The translations under genes were made by a program, and so were the position numbers. From NCBI GenBank assembly GCA_002450985.1, contig DKBA01000302.1, positions 1-9,060 on the forward strand: 9,060 bases of DNA. Reading direction: 5' to 3'. Below the pieces are notes generated by a model. The model was not told the DNA's origin, searched no databases, and saw only the letters and a program-made list of their open reading frames with translations. Positions 5,982 through 9,060 of this stretch are shown here, piece after piece. Source of the stretch: Acidimicrobiia bacterium UBA6912 (GTDB taxonomy: Bacteria > Actinomycetota > Acidimicrobiia > Spongiisociales > UBA5794). How positions within the stretch are numbered: the first letter of the stretch is position 1; the number at the start of each line of letters is the position of its first letter.

Positions 5982-6856
5982 ACCAGCGCCCCGATCGCAA
6001 ACAGCACGCCCACGGCGAGCTGGAGTCGAGCGGTGCCCTTGAGTGCGGCGATGAGAGGAGGCCCTTCGACGGCGCTCGCCACGATGCGCACCACGGGGAT
6101 CGCCAGGGGCAGGGCGAGAAGGGCGAGGGCCGACCAGGGCGGCACCCAACCGGCGACCGCTGCCACGGCGACGAGGACGAAGGCGGCGAGCACGACCACC
6201 GCGAACAACATCCGGGTCCGGGTGCGGCCGAGCTTGACGGCGAGTGTCCGCTTGCCCGCCGCCCTGTCGGTGGCGAGGTCCCGAATGTTGTTGGCGACGA
6301 GGATCGCCGTGGCCAGGCAGCCCATGACGATGCCGCCGATCCAGGCGTCGAGCCCCACGGTCTGGTCGTAGACGTACCGGGTTCCTGCCGTTGCCACGAG
6401 ACCGAAGAACACGAACACGAACACCTCTCCGTAGCCGCGATAACCGTACGGCACCGGGCCGCCGGTATACCCGAGGGCGGCGACGATCGACAGCACCCCG
6501 ATCACCACGATCACCGGTCCGGCGATCGAGGCGAGGTAGCCGCCGATGAGCACTGCGGCTCCGAACACGGCGGCGATTCCGATTCGCATCTGGCGCGGCG
6601 TGATCAACCCGGAGGCGACGGCGCGTTGCGGCCCGATGCGGTGCTCGGTGTCGGCGCCGCGCACGGCATCGGAGTAGTCGTTGGCGTAGTTCACGCCGAT
6701 CTGGATGAGCACGGCGGCAACGAGGATCGCGACGAAGGGCAGCCAGCGGAACACTCCGGCACGATGGGCGAGGGCGCTCCCGATGAGCACGGGCGCCACG
6801 GCGGCCCACAATGTCGGGGGCCGCGCCGCCATCACCCAGGGTCGGAGGCTGCTCAT
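5978..6856 (-). CDS. menA: 1,4-dihydroxy-2-naphthoate polyprenyltransferase
   Basis: A 292-residue integral membrane UbiA-superfamily prenyltransferase. It attaches a polyprenyl chain to 1,4-dihydroxy-2-naphthoate with loss of the carboxyl group, giving demethylmenaquinone. The first Asp-rich motif is N56-Y-A-N-D-Y-S-D followed by G-A-D (D60, D63, D69); the second is N189-N-I-R-D-L-A-T-D (D193, D197), continuing into the typical A-G-K-R-T-L-A-V-K-L-G. Both are needed to bind Mg-diphosphate and look intact. About eight to nine hydrophobic helices fill the rest. The ATG at 6856 gives the usual start, with R-P-W-V-M-A-A-R-P-P-T-L at the first helix; a longer reading to 6967 would run inside menB and is not credible. 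It starts 4 bases after menB and has no Shine-Dalgarno sequence in the visible spacer, so translation is probably coupled. Adjacent menB makes the MenA assignment safer than a UbiA, heme or chlorophyll relative. Confidence 0.95.
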   Translation of the reverse strand: MSSLRPWVMAARPPTLWAAVAPVLIGSALAHRAGVFRWLPFVAILVAAVLIQIGVNYANDYSDAVRGADTEHRIGPQRAVASGLITPRQMRIGIAAVFGAAVLIGGYLASIAGPVIVVIGVLSIVAALGYTGGPVPYGYRGYGEVFVFVFFGLVATAGTRYVYDQTVGLDAWIGGIVMGCLATAILVANNIRDLATDRAAGKRTLAVKLGRTRTRMLFAVVVLAAFVLVAVAAVAGWVPPWSALALLALPLAIPVVRIVASAVEGPPLIAALKGTARLQLAVGVLFAIGALV

Positions 6857-6860
6857 CGGC

Positions 6861-7751
<891 letters not shown>

Positions 7752-7761
7752 GGTCGGTGGA

Positions 7762-7768
7762 TACTGTA
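7762..7768. promoter_or_regulatory. Palindromic, bidirectional -10 element between menB and menE
   Basis: TACTGTA reads as TANNNT on the plus strand (7762-7767, toward menE) and as TACAGT on the minus strand (7768-7763, toward menB). With standard spacing, transcription would start near 7774 for menE and 7756 for menB, 18 bases apart, leaving leaders of about 4 and 5 bases. The whole intergenic gap is 26 bases, so any -35 or regulator contacts must lie inside the two coding regions. I see no convincing -35 match on either side. Confidence 0.5.
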
Positions 7769-7777
7769 GTGACGGCC

Positions 7778-9060
7778 ATGGCACACCCTCCCACCACCGA
7801 TTGGCTCCGGCTCGCCGCCGCCGTCACTCCCGAGACGACGGCCCTCGTCGCGCAGGGAACCGCCCTCGACTACGCGGGCTTCGACCACCTGGTCGACCGC
7901 ACCGCCGCCTCCCTGGTGCGGGAGCTCGGTGTGGGCGAGGGGTCCCGGCTCGGGATCGCCTGCGCCGCCGACCGTCGGCTCGACACGGTCGTCCTGCTCT
8001 GGGCGACGTGGCGTCTCGGCGCCGTCGCCGTGGTGCTCGACGCGGCCGGCCGTGCGGTGCCCGCCGACCCCGTGCGGGAATGGGGACTCGTCGACGTCGT
8101 GACCTCCGTGCCGCCGGCCGATTCGGCAGTGGACCACCAGGTGGCTTTCGATGCCGCCGCACACCACACCTGGGTTCCCACCTCGGGCTCTGCCGGTACG
8201 CCGCGTCCCGTGATCCTCACCCACGGCAACGTGGCCACTGCGGTTGGCGCATCACGGAGACGGTTGGGGAACGGGCCGGCCGACCGGTGGCTGCTCGTGC
8301 TGCCGCTGTTTCACGTCGGCGGTCTGTCGATCCTGTGGCGTGCCGCCGAGGCGGGGGGAACCGTGGTGCTCCACGATCGTTTCGATGCTGTCCGGGTGGC
8401 CGCGGCGCTGCGGTCGGGCGAGGTGACCGTGGTCAGCCTCGTCCCGACGATGCTCCATCGCCTCCTGGACACCGACCCCGGGCCCTACCCACCGCTTCGC
8501 GCCGTGCTGCTCGGCGGGGCGGCGGCGCCCCGGTCGCTGGTGGAACGAGGCCTGGACGCCGGGCTGCCGGTCCTCGCCACCTACGGCATGACGGAGACCT
8601 GCTCCCAGGTGGCGACGGTCACCCCCGGCGAGGAGCGGGAGAGCCTCGGCACTGTCGGGCGGCCGCTCGACGGCTTCGCCGTCACGATCGATCGCCCCGG
8701 CGAGGACGGCGTCGGCGAGATCCTCGTCGACGGCCGCGCGGTGTCGCCAGGGTACGCCTTCGAGCCGCCTCGCTCCGGGCCGCATCGAACCGGAGATCTC
8801 GGGCGTCTCGACCCGGCCGGGCGGCTCGTCGTGGCTGGACGTGGCGACGAGACGATCATCACCGGCGGGGAGAACGTGTCACCCGCCGCGGTCGAGGCCG
8901 TGCTCTGCGCCCACCCGGCCGTTGACCAGGTGGTGGTGCATGGTGCGCCGGACGCCGAGTGGGGCGAGCTCGTCGTCGCAGTCGTCGTCGCCCCCGGCGA
9001 CACGAGCACGGTGTCCGATCTCGAAGGCTTTGCGCGCGATCACCTCACGGCGGCACAGCG
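7778..9060 (+). CDS. menE: O-succinylbenzoate-CoA ligase, 3' end beyond window
   Basis: An ATP-dependent acyl-CoA ligase of the ANL superfamily, open from the ATG at 7778 to the window end (427 codons, no stop). It activates O-succinylbenzoate to its CoA thioester, the substrate of MenB. Adenylation motifs appear in order: the P-loop T135-S-G-S-A-G-T-P-R-P-V, the Y269-G-M-T-E-T motif, R337-T-G-D (D340 binds the ribose) and the hinge G354-R-G-D-E-T-I-I-T-G-G-E-N-V leading into the C-terminal domain. The catalytic lysine expected near the C-terminus falls outside the window. The P-loop is unusual, with Ala and Arg replacing the common Thr and Lys. The start is supported by the family-like D-W-L-R-L-A-A-A-V-T-P beginning and the nearby -10 element; no Shine-Dalgarno sequence is visible. 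The specific MenE call rests on the short, compact N-terminal domain and the divergent menB-menA operon; another acyl-CoA ligase is possible but less likely. Confidence 0.88.
   Translation, partial: MAHPPTTDWLRLAAAVTPETTALVAQGTALDYAGFDHLVDRTAASLVRELGVGEGSRLGIACAADRRLDTVVLLWATWRLGAVAVVLDAAGRAVPADPVREWGLVDVVTSVPPADSAVDHQVAFDAAAHHTWVPTSGSAGTPRPVILTHGNVATAVGASRRRLGNGPADRWLLVLPLFHVGGLSILWRAAEAGGTVVLHDRFDAVRVAAALRSGEVTVVSLVPTMLHRLLDTDPGPYPPLRAVLLGGAAAPRSLVERGLDAGLPVLATYGMTETCSQVATVTPGEERESLGTVGRPLDGFAVTIDRPGEDGVGEILVDGRAVSPGYAFEPPRSGPHRTGDLGRLDPAGRLVVAGRGDETIITGGENVSPAAVEAVLCAHPAVDQVVVHGAPDAEWGELVVAVVVAPGDTSTVSDLEGFARDHLTAAQ

Noticed and set aside
5100..6371. A 423-residue plus-strand open frame opposite the aminotransferase and menA
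   Set aside because: Antisense to two well-supported genes, Gly/His/Arg-rich and without motifs.
5982..6809. A 276-residue N-terminal extension of the aminotransferase frame
   Set aside because: It runs through menA in a different frame, is Arg-rich and shows no domain; the family start is the ATG at 5981.
7752..7784. Upstream GTG start for menB at 7784
   Set aside because: It would overlap the divergent menE start, add 11 residues not seen in relatives, and remove the shared promoter gap.

Overview
The window is GC-rich (about two thirds G+C), densely packed bacterial DNA with strong third-position GC bias, so nearly every gene throws long spurious open frames on the other strand. The MenB sequence, the DUF222-type HNH protein and the lack of Shine-Dalgarno sites before the operon-leading genes point to an Actinomycetota chromosome. 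An Acidimicrobiia-like or other non-mycobacterial high-GC lineage is my guess, not something the sequence proves.

Left half (1-4569, all + strand): the 3' part of a DUF222/HNH nuclease-like gene that began before the window; a complete metallo-beta-lactamase-fold hydrolase with all binuclear metal ligands; a CPA2-type cation:proton antiporter with a C-terminal universal-stress-protein-like tail; and a PfkB/ribokinase-family sugar or nucleoside kinase. These look like separate transcription units. Each complete gene has a TANNNT -10-like hexamer 6-7 bases before its ATG and no Shine-Dalgarno sequence, the layout expected for leaderless mRNAs. The antiporter and kinase promoters also share a CCGACA -35-like hexamer at an identical 18-base spacing.

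Right half (4559-9060): a menaquinone block. On the minus strand menB, menA, a class V (isopenicillin N epimerase-like) aminotransferase and a two-helix DUF2905 protein form one tight operon with gaps of 4, -4 and 10 bases. menE runs divergently on the plus strand and leaves the window. MenE makes O-succinylbenzoyl-CoA, MenB cyclises it to DHNA-CoA, and MenA prenylates DHNA at the membrane; the DHNA-CoA thioesterase is not in view. The 26-base menB/menE gap holds a palindromic heptamer that reads as a -10 element on both strands. The operon's last gene overlaps the 3' end of the kinase gene tail to tail by 11 bases.

I find no CRISPR array, tRNA, rRNA, insertion sequence, phage or defence island, and no evidence of a wholly new system. 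The points most worth a second look are the bidirectional menB/menE promoter, the repeated leaderless-promoter architecture, and the PLP enzyme translationally coupled to menA.
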